From NCBI RefSeq assembly GCF_016806695.1, contig NZ_WUED01000004.1, positions 1 through 64,000 on the forward strand: a stretch of 64,000 nt of DNA. Direction: 5' to 3'. The position numbers were made by a program, and so were the translations under genes. This document shows, one piece after another, positions 8,028-15,918 of this stretch. The DNA comes from Campylobacter bilis. Lineage in GTDB: Bacteria > Campylobacterota > Campylobacteria > Campylobacterales > Campylobacteraceae. Position 1 is the stretch's first letter. Every line of letters starts with the position of its first letter. The notes below the pieces were generated by a model. The model saw only the letters and a list, made by a program, of their open reading frames with translations, ran no database searches and was not told the DNA's origin.

Positions 8028-9076
8028 TTATATGCCATCAATATCTTTTAAATGCTTTTTAATACTCAATCCTATTATTTGACCTAGTTTTGGTGGGACT
8101 GCATTTCCAATATGTCTTGAAATAACTGAAGTTTTTATCCCAATATTCTCATCAATAAAATCATAATGAGTGGGAAAAGTTTGTAACAAACTTGCTTCTT
8201 TTAAGCTTATAGCACGGTTTTGTTCAGGATGACCAAATCTACCATTTCCTAAAGAAGTGCAAAAAGTAGTCAGAGTCGGTGAAGGTTCATCCCATTTCAT
8301 TCTTGCATATACGCTACCAAAATCTTTACCCGATTTTTTTGATGGCATTTTAGCATTAAATGTTTAGGCCAATCCTTCCAAGTTCCGCCATTTTTAGGGG
8401 TAGCTTTAATCCTTTCTAAGTTTAAACTTGATAAGGCTTTAGCAATATGTAGTGCATCTGTTTTACACTGTTCTCCTGCTTTTATTTTGGGTAAAAAAGC
8501 AATAGTATCTTTTACCGTAATGTAATTTTGCTTGCAATGGGTTTTTTCTATAATGTCTATATTTTGATTTTAGAAGCTAATAAAACCAGTCTTTTTCTGT
8601 TTTGCGGTATGCCATAATCAGGACAAAAGATGATTTTATAATTTATAAAATAGCCTTGTTGTTTTAAGCTATCAATAAAGTTTTCAAATATAGGATATTT
8701 GATTAAATCAGGCACATTTTCCATACTGATTATTTCAGGTTGGACTTCGCTTATTAGTCTAAGAAATTCATCAAGTAAAGTCCATTTTTCATCGTTTTTG
8801 TTATTTTTACCTTTAGTGTATTTAGAAAAGGTTTGACAAGGTGCACATCCTACTAAAATCTTGTATTTTGTATCCCCAAAATGTTCTTTGATTTCATTTG
8901 GGGAAAATGGCTTTAATGTTTTTTTGTATAAACTTAGCCTTGATATTTTTTTCATAAGCATATTTGCAAGTTTTATCCAAATCATACCCAGCTATGATTT
9001 TTAATCCAGCTTGTTTTAGTCCATAGCTTAATCCGCCTACGTAACAAAATAAGTCAATCACACTATTTTCTTTCAT
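8028..9076 (-). pseudogene. dcm: Cytosine-C5 DNA methyltransferase, frameshifted
   Basis: Reverse frames join to about 350 residues: motif I DLFCYVGGLSYGL, motif IV VGCAPCQTFSKYTKG with the catalytic Cys, motif VI MENVPDL, motif VIII QNRKRLVLL, a target-recognition segment (GGTWKDWPKHL, SVYARMKWDEPSPTLTT, GRFGHPEQNRAISLKEA) and C-terminal motif X (ISRHIGNAVPPKLG). Breaks are at a C4 run near 8900 (one too many), an A4 run near 8567 and A7 at 8334-8340 (each one short). Motif I normally reads DLFCGxGG; here the first glycine is tyrosine. The methyltransferase would protect host DNA for the nuclease encoded downstream. Upstream (9077 on) is a long AT-rich promoter region shared with the divergent replication gene. 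Confidence 0.8.
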
Positions 9077-9369
9077 ATAAAAAACACTTTGTCTTTATTT
9101 CTAAAATTATATAATTAATTTTTAACAAGACACTTAAATTTTTTTAATTTAATCAAATATTTTTCAAGGTGGTTGAATACTGTTGTTAAAATGCTTTTAT
9201 GTATTTTGTCTTTATTCTGTAGCCTCGCCCCACAAATAATTTTTTAATCAAAACATTTTAAATAAAATCATTTTTTTAATATGCAAATAAAGAAAAAAAT
9301 GCAAATTTTATAGTTGTTTTGACATTGATTTTTAATTTTTAATAATTTTTGCCAATTTTGTCATTTATT

Positions 9370-9407
9370 TTAAACTATTTTTTTGCACTAATAAAAAAAT
9401 AGTTTAA
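9370..9407. repeat. Perfect 15-bp inverted repeat with 8-base loop
   Basis: The arms TTAAACTATTTTTTT (9370-9384) and AAAAAAATAGTTTAA (9393-9407) are exact complements around GCACTAAT. The arm ends in T7, so transcription from either side would meet a hairpin. It could be a bidirectional terminator, an operator or part of a replication site. Confidence 0.7.
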
Positions 9408-9470
9408 GACTTTTTGCATGGTATTTTAATAAATAATTAAAATTACTTAAAATATTCTTATATTATTAAT

Positions 9471-9492
9471 CGTAGTATTTATTAACACTACG
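9471..9492. repeat. Short inverted repeat CGTAGT/ACTACG upstream of the replication gene
   Basis: CGTAGT (9471-9476) and ACTACG (9487-9492) are separated by ten bases, about 93 bp before the start of the replication gene. The centre-to-centre distance fits a dimeric repressor operator, but nothing proves it. Confidence 0.35.
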
Positions 9493-9584
9493 AACAAGAT
9501 CGTTTAAATGAAGCTTCTAGCTCTATATGAGTGAGTTCTTTTTACTTATCATTGTCGATTAAAAATACTTAAGAAAGATAGATT

Positions 9585-10264
9585 ATGAGCAATTTAAATG
9601 TGGCAATGGCGCCCGCTTTTATAAGATATTCAAAAGATTTAAGTCCTATGGAAAAACTTATTTGGATTGAACTAAGTGTTAATATCAATGAAGATGGATA
9701 TTGCAAAGCTAGTCTTAATGACTTTGCAAAAGTCTTTTATGTTAGTAAAAACATTATTTCAAGAGCCATTAATAAGCTTAAAAAATTGGACTTAATCGAT
9801 ATTGAAGAAAACTCGGGCAGAAAAAGAAAATTTTTAATTAAGGGGTTTAATAAGCATAATTTAGCCTCTGAAGGTTTTAATACATCTAAGAGTCATGATC
9901 AAGATTTAAAAAGCTTGACGAAAAATTGTGGAAAGAATGGCTCATGCATCATAAGTGTAAGACTAAAAAAGACTACACAAAAATAGCCTTAAAAAGACTT
10001 GCAACAAGAATGCAAAAATTTTTTGATCAAGGAGTTGATGTTAATGATTTGATTAAAAAGGCCATAGAAAACAATTGGACGAGATTTTTGTTTTTAAAAC
10101 AAGCAAATAAAGCAAACGAAGATCTTATTAAATTAATCAAAAATCATGGATTTTATCTTAGTGATGTTATTAAAGCCCCTAAACGCAAATTAAAAGTTGC
10201 CAATCAATTTATAGAAGTTTTTTGTGAAAACGGAAAGCCGAAACTTAGGAGAGTAAATGAGTAA
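9585..10264 (+). pseudogene. Phage/element replication initiator (winged-helix plus C-terminal organiser domain), frameshifted
   Basis: Starts at ATG 9585 after AAGAAAGATAGATT. Residues 1-85 (FIRYSKDLSPMEKLIWIELS, then FAKVFYVSKNIISRAINKLK) form a typical winged helix-turn-helix of replication initiators. The frame breaks at A5 (9908-9912); with A6 it continues LDEKLWKEWLMHHKCKTKKD YTK, then LIKKAIENNWTRFLF, which resembles the C-terminal domain of phage replisome organisers. The continuation overlaps the next gene by eight bases. About 226 residues reconstructed. Confidence 0.6.
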
Positions 10265-10665
10265 TTTTGCAAGTTTTATTGATGATTGTTTACAGCGTTC
10301 ATCTTATTCAGGTTTTGAGCTTGATTTGCTTGAAAGGCTTGTGAACTCCTTGCCCAAAAGATGGTTTAAAGATTTTATCCAAGATGTTTACCTTGATAAA
10401 TTAAATCTCAGCGGTTTTGGAAAAAGTCAATTTTCTTTACCAAGTATAAGAAAATATGTAGATTTTTTCTTTAAAAAAGAGGCTAAATATAAAGCCTTAA
10501 AAACTGTAAAAGAATATAAACAAAACCCTATGAGTTTGGATGAAAACATTAAAAAACTTATCGAAAAAAAACATACAAATTAATGGTGAGGGTCAATATT
10601 TGATTTCTGAACTTGAGGATTATTTTTATAATCAAATTACAAGTTGTGTTAAAGAATTAATTTAG
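10257..10665 (+). pseudogene. Element protein of unknown function downstream of replication gene, frameshifted at its C-terminus
   Basis: ATG 10257 overlaps the end of the replication gene and has an AGGAGAGTAA site inside it. The main frame (MSNFASFIDDCLQRSSYSGF ... NPMSLDENIKKLIEKKHTN) stops at 10583. One A fewer in the A8 run near 10564-10571 would extend it with IQINGEGQYLISELEDYFYN to 10665. No family is recognised; position suggests a replication accessory (loader-like) role, which is inference. Confidence 0.45.
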
Positions 10666-10686
10666 GAATACAAAATAGGAGAAATT

Positions 10687-11779
10687 ATGGTAAAATCTAA
10701 AACCGATTTTATGTGCTCTAATTTTTTAGAGGATGTAAAAATGAGTAAAAAAATTTATACTGTGAGAAATGATATCTTGTATATGGATGTACAACTAAAC
10801 AATAAGCGTTATCGTTTTAGTACAGGAAAAAAGGCTAGTTTATCTAATATTGATTGGCTTTGTAAAAATATAAATCAAGTCATCATTGAGCATGAAGAAT
10901 TAAAAAGCCGTCCAAAATTTTGTGAAAAAAATAAAAACTATCTTTATGATTTTGCTATGCAATCTTTTGAAAGAAATATGAATTCTAGAAGAGAGTTTAC
11001 CACTATGGAATATGAGGCTATGTTTTTAAAACATATTTATCCATATTTTAAAAATAAATTAATGGAGGATATTAAGCCTGTAGACATTGCTTGGTGGCAA
11101 AGTGAGCTAGTTAATCAAGGACTTAGTTCTAAAAGAGTTAGAAATATAAGAATTGTCTTATCGTTTTTATACAACGAGGCTATAAGACTTAATTAACATC
11201 TTTGACGCATAATCCTTGCACTTTGACTGGCAAAATTCCTAATGCAAACAAAAGAAAAGATAAAATTAAACCTTTTAATTTAGATGAAGTTAAAAGGATT
11301 TTGTCTAAAAGCGATGAAGAGTTTAGACAAATGCTAATAATTTTATTTTTCACAGGCTTAAGAACGGGCGAAATCTTAGAAGAGGTACAATAACTCTAAC
11401 AAAAACCGAAAATTCAGATAGGGTTATTGATCTTATCGAGCCTGTAGTAAATGCATTTAAGTTTTTGAAATTAAATTATAAAAAACACGATGAGTTTATT
11501 TTTGTTAATTCTAAAAATGAAATTTTTTATGATAGGAGCTTTTTTGCTAAAAAGTTTAAAAAAATCGTAAGAAAAGCAGGAATTACAGGAAATAGGTTGT
11601 TTTACTGGACGAGGCATTCTTTTGCTTCTATCATGATAGCTGAAAAAATGAACATCAATTGGATAGCCAAAATGATGGGACATTCTTCAGCCGCTATAAC
11701 TTTAGAAAAATATAGTAGATATGTAGAAAGCAAAAATAATGATTTAGATAGCTTTGCTAAGAAAATATTAGTTTCTTAG
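10687..11779 (+). pseudogene. int: Tyrosine recombinase (phage integrase), frameshifted with an internal deletion
   Basis: Starts at ATG 10687 behind TAGGAGAAATT; an internal ATG at 10741 also has a ribosome site. The N-terminal half carries the arm and core-binding domains (MEDIKPVDIAWWQSELVNQG). The first break is at 11194 (one A short). The second frame holds the first catalytic arginine in FFTGLRTGEIL and ends at 11393, where about ten residues are missing before GTITLTKTENSDRVIDL. The last frame has the H-x-x-R box as TRHSFAS, MGHSSAAITLEKYSRY with the nucleophilic tyrosine, and a normal C-terminus. The gene ends about 230 bp from the tRNA-Met 3' end and points at it, as expected of an integrase at its attachment site. 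Confidence 0.85.
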
Positions 11780-11803
11780 TAAACTATACTCTTAAGGTAA
11801 TGC

Positions 11804-11844
11804 ATTTCTTTGTCGCACTTAAAAAATGCGTGCGACAAAGAAAT
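11804..11844. repeat. Perfect 15-bp inverted repeat between integrase and tRNA
   Basis: ATTTCTTTGTCGCAC (11804-11818) and GTGCGACAAAGAAAT (11830-11844) are exact complements with an 11-base loop. It lies 25 bp after the integrase stop. A terminator, or an arm/core-type recombinase site at the element end, are both possible. Confidence 0.7.
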
Positions 11845-11864
11845 CTAGGCATTTTAAAAGCATT

Positions 11865-11894
11865 TTTTTGACACATCCGAACTTGTGTCAAAAA
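11865..11894. repeat. 11-bp inverted repeat, likely bidirectional terminator at the element edge
   Basis: TTTTTGACACA (11865-11875) and TGTGTCAAAAA (11884-11894) form a perfect stem with an 8-base loop. T and A runs at the outer ends give a terminator-like shape in either direction. It sits between the element and the tRNA genes. Confidence 0.6.
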
Positions 11895-12005
11895 GTCTTA
11901 AAACACGTAATATAGGGTATTAACTAGCTTTTTAAGCTTTAAAACCGTGTCAGAATTTGGTATGTTTTAAAATACTTAATCAAAGCTAAAACTACTATTT
12001 TACCA

Positions 12006-12081
12006 TGGTTGCGAAGGGGAGATTTGAACTCCCGACCTTCGGGTTATGAGCCCGACGAGCTAACCACTGCTCTACTCCGCG
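12006..12081 (-). tRNA. Initiator tRNA-Met (CAT anticodon), likely attachment site
   Basis: The reverse strand folds as a complete cloverleaf: acceptor CGCGGAG/CTTCGCA, D-arm GAGCAGTGGTTAGCTC, anticodon loop CTCATAA within GGG/CCC, T-loop TTCAAAT and encoded CCA. The C1 x A72 mismatch and three G-C pairs in the anticodon stem are hallmarks of bacterial initiator tRNA. Its 3' end faces the integrase. Expression runs leftward toward the element, together with tRNA-Gln. Confidence 0.9.
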
Positions 12082-12104
12082 TTGTGAAAGAATGATGTAA
12101 GTTG

Positions 12105-12179
12105 TGGATGGGGTAAAGGGATTCGAACCCCTGGATGACAGGACCAAAACCTGTTGCCTTACCGCTTGGCGATACCCCA
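12105..12179 (-). tRNA. tRNA-Gln (TTG anticodon)
   Basis: Reverse-strand sequence TGGGGTATCGCCAAGCGGTA opens a standard glutamine tRNA; the anticodon loop is TTTTGGT, the T-arm contains GGTTCGAATCC, the acceptor is TGGGGTA/TACCCCA, and CCA is encoded. It lies 23 bp upstream of tRNA-Met on the same strand, so both are probably cotranscribed. Confidence 0.9.
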
Positions 12180-12235
12180 GTGTATATATTTTTAAAATTG
12201 TGATTATAATGAATTTTAATCTATTTGTCAAGCAG

Positions 12236-12248
12236 TTTTGGCTATAAT
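12236..12248 (+). promoter_or_regulatory. Extended -10 promoter for the ribA-lpxD operon
   Basis: TTTTGGCTATAAT ends 25 bp before the ribA start codon. TGN-TATAAT is the extended -10 form usual for the Campylobacter housekeeping sigma factor, which lacks a strong -35 requirement. A Shine-Dalgarno (AAGGAAAA) follows. Confidence 0.55.
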
Positions 12249-12273
12249 TTGAAAAATTTGTCAAGGAAAAATA

Positions 12274-13293
12274 ATGAAATTTGTCAGCGTAGAACAAGCG
12301 ATAAAAGATTTGCAAGCGGGAAAAATGCTTGTCATGGTAGATGCAGAAGATAGGGAAAATGAGGGGGATTTGATTTTTGCTGCACAATTTAGCACTCAAG
12401 AAAAAGTTAATTTCATGATAAAAGAAGCGCGCGGGGTGGTTTGTGTGGCCTTGGATGAGAGTTTAGCGAAAAAATTTGAACTTCCTTTAATGGTAGCTAA
12501 GAATACTTCTAATCACGAAACCGCCTTTACTATCACTGTGGATGCGAAAAATGCTACAACGGGTGTTAGTGCCTATGAGAGGAATATGACTATAAGGATT
12601 TTTGCTAATGAAGATGCGCAGGTGGGGGATTTTGTCCGTCCAGGACATATTAATCCTTTAATCGCAAAAAAGGGCGGGGTTTTAGAACGCACAGGGCATA
12701 CTGAAGGGGCTGTTGATTTATGCAAATTGGCTGGTTTGAAAGAGGCTTGTGTGATTTGTGAGATCGTAAAAGATGATGGAGATATGGCAAGAAGAGGGGA
12801 TTTGGAAAATTTTTGTCAAAAGCATGGTTTAAATATGATAGCTTTAAGTGATCTTATAGAGTATCGTTTAAAGCATGAAAGTTTGATCAAGCTTGAGGCA
12901 AAAAGTGAGAGTATTTTAGCTGGGTTTAAGGCGCAAAAATTTATTTTTAGCGATCATAATCAAACTCAGCATATTGCTTTTTGCTTTAAAGATATAAAAA
13001 AATGCGAAAATGTGAAATTTCACATTAGTGGGAGTGATTTTGAGCTTTTGACTTCAGATAAATTTTCTAGACTTTTAGATCAGATTCGTTTTCTTAGTAA
13101 AGAAGGAGGAGTGATAGTGTTCATGCAAGGAGAAAAATCAAGTGTTACTCAGTATAAAAACTATGGTATAGGAGCACAAATTTTAAGGTATCTTGGCATA
13201 GAAGAAATCAAGCTTTTATCACAAAGTTGCGATAAAGATTATATAGGATTGAAAGGTTTTGGTTTAAACCTTAAAACTTGTAGTTTTACATAA
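12274..13293 (+). CDS. ribA: 3,4-dihydroxy-2-butanone-4-phosphate synthase with degenerate GTP cyclohydrolase II-like C-terminus
   Basis: Converts ribulose 5-phosphate to dihydroxybutanone phosphate in riboflavin synthesis. The N-terminal 200 residues carry the RibB signatures: VDAEDRENEGDLIFAA, the acidic loop for metal, GHINPLIAKKGGVLERTGHT and CEIVKDDGDMARRGDL. The C-terminal 140 residues resemble the GTP cyclohydrolase II fold (NYGIGAQILRYLGIEEIKLL, GLKGFGLNL) but lack the three-cysteine zinc site and the catalytic region, so only the RibB reaction is supported. The gene is called ribA in C. jejuni despite this. It starts the chain ribA-yqeY-ilvB-ilvH-lpxD. Confidence 0.9.
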   Translation: MKFVSVEQAIKDLQAGKMLVMVDAEDRENEGDLIFAAQFSTQEKVNFMIKEARGVVCVALDESLAKKFELPLMVAKNTSNHETAFTITVDAKNATTGVSAYERNMTIRIFANEDAQVGDFVRPGHINPLIAKKGGVLERTGHTEGAVDLCKLAGLKEACVICEIVKDDGDMARRGDLENFCQKHGLNMIALSDLIEYRLKHESLIKLEAKSESILAGFKAQKFIFSDHNQTQHIAFCFKDIKKCENVKFHISGSDFELLTSDKFSRLLDQIRFLSKEGGVIVFMQGEKSSVTQYKNYGIGAQILRYLGIEEIKLLSQSCDKDYIGLKGFGLNLKTCSFT

Positions 13294-13302
13294 GGAGAAA
13301 AA

Positions 13303-13746
13303 ATGGAATTAAAAGAAAGAATTTTAAATGATATTAAAGAAGCTATGAAGCAAAAAGAAGATTTTAAAAGGGATAGTTTGAGGACTTTAAATGCGGCTTT
13401 AAAGCAAATAGAGATTGATGAGAGGATTAAGCTTGATGATGAGAGAATTTGTAAGATTATAGTCAGTGAGATTAAAAAGCGTCAAGATGCAAGTGAGCTT
13501 TATGTTAAAGCAGGCAGAGAGGATTTAGCCCATAAGGAACAAAAAGAAATAGAGCTTTTTCAAGCTTATTTGCCTGAGCCTTTAAGCGATGAGGAATTAA
13601 GAGAGTCTTTAAAGAGAATAATAGAAAGCTTAGGCGTGAGTTCTTTAAAAGATCAGGGTTTGGTTATGAAAGAGGCTAAGAAGGAATTGGGTTTTAAAGT
13701 AGAGGGGAAGAGATTGAATTTAATGCTTAAAGAGCTTTTAAAATAA
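13303..13746 (+). CDS. GatB/YqeY domain-containing protein
   Basis: A 147-residue protein (MELKERILNDIKEAMKQKED) matching the YqeY family: N-terminal helical repeats with RDSLRTLNAALKQIEIDER, central EIKKRQDASELY and a C-terminal LKDQGLVMKEAKKELG like the tRNA-binding tail of GatB. YqeY proteins are stand-alone relatives of this tail; their role is unclear, possibly tRNA-linked. It lies nine bases after ribA behind AAGGAGAAAAA and ten before ilvB, so it is in the same operon. Confidence 0.85.
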   Translation: MELKERILNDIKEAMKQKEDFKRDSLRTLNAALKQIEIDERIKLDDERICKIIVSEIKKRQDASELYVKAGREDLAHKEQKEIELFQAYLPEPLSDEELRESLKRIIESLGVSSLKDQGLVMKEAKKELGFKVEGKRLNLMLKELLK

Positions 13747-13756
13747 TGGAGTTTAT

Positions 13757-15457
13757 ATGAGAGAATTAAATGGATCAGCAATGATTTGTGAGGCTTTGAA
13801 AGAAGAGAATGTTAAGATAGTTTTTGGTTATCCTGGTGGGGCTGCTTTAAATATCTATGATGAGATTTATAATCAAAAGTATTTTAAGCATATTTTGGTG
13901 CGTCATGAGCAAGCGGCCTTGCACGCTGCGGATGCTTATGCAAGGATGAGCGGAGAAGTAGGGGTGGCTATAGTGACTAGTGGGCCTGGTTTTACTAATA
14001 CTATCACGGGTTTGGCTAGTGCTTATAGTGATTCTATTCCTTTGGTGTTGATTTCAGGACAGGTGGCGAATTCGCTTATTGGGACTGATGCCTTTCAAGA
14101 GATTGATGCGGTGGGGATTTCAAGGCCTTGTGTAAAGCATAATTATTTAGTAACTTGTATAGAGGAATTGCCGCGTATTTTAAAAGAAGCGTTTTATATA
14201 GCAAAAACAGGCAGGCCTGGGCCTGTGCATATTGACGTGCCAAAGGATGTGAGCGCGACTTTGGGTGCTTGGGAATATCCTAAGCAAATTTCTATGAAAA
14301 CTTATAAGCCTGTGTATAAGGGCAATTCTAAGCAGATTAAAAAATTTGCTGAACTTTTAAAAGAGGCTAAAAGGCCTTTGTTTTATTTAGGGGGCGGGTG
14401 TGTAAGTGCTAATGCTAGTGAGTATGTTAGAGAGCTTGTTAGCTTGACAAAAATTCCTGTGGTTGAGACTTTAATGGCACTTGGGACTTTAAGGAGTGAT
14501 GATGCTTTAAATCTTAAAATGGCGGGAATGCATGGAAGCTACAGTGCTAATATGGCTTTGAGTGAGTGTGATTTACTCGTGAGTATAGGGGCTAGGTTTG
14601 ATGATAGGATCACAGGAAAAACAAGCGAATTTGCTAAACACGCAACCATCATTCATGTAGATATAGATCCTAGTTCTATTTCTAAGATTATCCGTGCGCA
14701 TTATCCTATAGTAGGAGATGTTAAAGAAGTGCTTAAGGAGCTTTTAGAAGAGCTTAAAAAGGAGGAATTTCATGCAGATTTTAGCCAGTGGCATGAGACT
14801 TTAAGGCGTTATAATGAGCTTTATCCGCTTTGCTATGAGGATAGTAATGAGGTTTTAAAACCTCAGTGGGTGATACAAGAGTGTGCAAGGCTTGCCCCTG
14901 AAGCAAGGATTATTACTGATGTGGGGCAGCATCAAATGTGGGTGGCACAGTTTTATCCTTTTAATTACCCAAGGCAGCTTGCTACAAGCGGTGGGCAAGG
15001 AAGCATGGGGTATTCTTTGCCTGCGGCTTTGGGCGCAAAGCTTGCAGTGGGGGATGAAGTGGTGGTTAATTTTGTAGGAGATGGATCGATTTTGATGAAT
15101 ATCCAAGAGCTTATGACTGCTTATGAGTATGGTATAAAAACTATAAATATTATTTTAAACAATGCTTTTTTAGGTATGGTAAGACAGTGGCAAAGTATGT
15201 TTTATAAAGATCATTTTTCAGAAACGGATTTAAGCTTGCAAGCAGATTTTGTAAAAATAGCACAGGGTTTTGGCTGTGAAGGCTATCAAATTTCTACAAA
15301 AGAGGAATTTAGCAAGGCCTTTAATGAGGCTTTAAAAAGCGATAAAAGTTCTCTTTTAAATGTACTTATAGATCGCTTTGAGGATGTTTTGCCTATGGTG
15401 CCTGCAGGAGGAGCTATTTATAATATGATATTACCTAAGGCAAAGGATAAGCAATGA
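13757..15457 (+). CDS. ilvB: Acetolactate synthase large subunit
   Basis: The ThDP-dependent catalytic subunit of acetohydroxyacid synthase, first common step of valine, leucine and isoleucine synthesis. At 566 residues it has full family length. Visible landmarks are the catalytic glutamate in VRHEQAALHAADAYAR, GSMGYSLPAALGAKLA, and the ThDP-Mg motif GDGSILMNIQELMTAYEYG with IILNN. The FAD-binding middle domain (IGARFDDRITGKTSEFA) is present. Its stop overlaps the ilvH start by four bases, which implies coupled translation of the two subunits. Sometimes named ilvI. Confidence 0.95.
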   Translation: MRELNGSAMICEALKEENVKIVFGYPGGAALNIYDEIYNQKYFKHILVRHEQAALHAADAYARMSGEVGVAIVTSGPGFTNTITGLASAYSDSIPLVLISGQVANSLIGTDAFQEIDAVGISRPCVKHNYLVTCIEELPRILKEAFYIAKTGRPGPVHIDVPKDVSATLGAWEYPKQISMKTYKPVYKGNSKQIKKFAELLKEAKRPLFYLGGGCVSANASEYVRELVSLTKIPVVETLMALGTLRSDDALNLKMAGMHGSYSANMALSECDLLVSIGARFDDRITGKTSEFAKHATIIHVDIDPSSISKIIRAHYPIVGDVKEVLKELLEELKKEEFHADFSQWHETLRRYNELYPLCYEDSNEVLKPQWVIQECARLAPEARIITDVGQHQMWVAQFYPFNYPRQLATSGGQGSMGYSLPAALGAKLAVGDEVVVNFVGDGSILMNIQELMTAYEYGIKTINIILNNAFLGMVRQWQSMFYKDHFSETDLSLQADFVKIAQGFGCEGYQISTKEEFSKAFNEALKSDKSSLLNVLIDRFEDVLPMVPAGGAIYNMILPKAKDKQ

Positions 15458-15918
15458 GAAGAGTTTTATCTGTGATTGTGCTAAATGAGCATGGGGTTTT
15501 ATCGCGTATAGTAGGGCTTTTTTCAGGAAGAGGGTATAATATAGACTCGCTTACTGTAGCACCTTTGGAAAATAAAGAATTTTCGCGTATTAATATAGTC
15601 ACTTCAGGTAATGAAAGGACTTTTGAGCAAATTGTTAAGCAGCTTCACAAACTCATTCCTACTTATAAGGTTATAGAGAGTGAGGAATTTATCGATAAGG
15701 AAATGGCTTTGGTTCAAATTCCTTTGAATGAAAATTTAGGCGGGCTTGATGCTGTTTTGAAAGCTTATAATGGTACTATTGCAAATAGCAATGAGAATTT
15801 TTTATTTTTAATGGTTGCTGATGATGCTAATCGTATTGATAATTTTTTAAAAACGATTAAAAAATACAATCCTAGCGATATTGTTCGGAGTGGATCTGTT
15901 TTGATGGAGATTAAATGA
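15454..15918 (+). CDS. ilvH: Acetolactate synthase small (regulatory) subunit
   Basis: A 154-residue protein with an N-terminal ACT domain (VLNEHGVLSRIVGLFSGRGY, NIDSLTVAPLE) typical of the valine-binding regulatory subunit, followed by the C-terminal domain (VRSGSVLMEIK). It overlaps both ilvB (ATGA) and lpxD (ATGA). It should stabilise the large subunit and confer feedback inhibition. Confidence 0.95.
   Translation: MRRVLSVIVLNEHGVLSRIVGLFSGRGYNIDSLTVAPLENKEFSRINIVTSGNERTFEQIVKQLHKLIPTYKVIESEEFIDKEMALVQIPLNENLGGLDAVLKAYNGTIANSNENFLFLMVADDANRIDNFLKTIKKYNPSDIVRSGSVLMEIK

Larger units (their letters stand above)
9077..9584. other. 508-bp AT-rich intergenic region between divergent dcm and replication gene
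   Basis: No credible gene is seen. The stretch is almost wholly A/T with one GC-rich island near 9220-9232 (GTAGCCTCGCCCCAC). It contains a 15-bp perfect hairpin (9370-9407) and a short palindrome (9471-9492). It must hold the promoters for both divergent genes and, if the element once replicated, is a natural place for an origin or operator. No iterons were found by eye. Confidence 0.4.

Noticed and set aside
10741-11196. Integrase start at the internal ATG
   Set aside because: It has a fair ribosome site, but ATG 10687 has a stronger AGGAGAAATT site; since the gene is broken the choice has no functional weight.
11995-12399. Minus-strand 134-codon ORF
   Set aside because: Runs across both tRNA genes and the ribA start; a chance open frame.
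14855-15106. Open frames inside ilvB on the other strand and frame
   Set aside because: Shadows of the strongly conserved thiamine-diphosphate region of ilvB.
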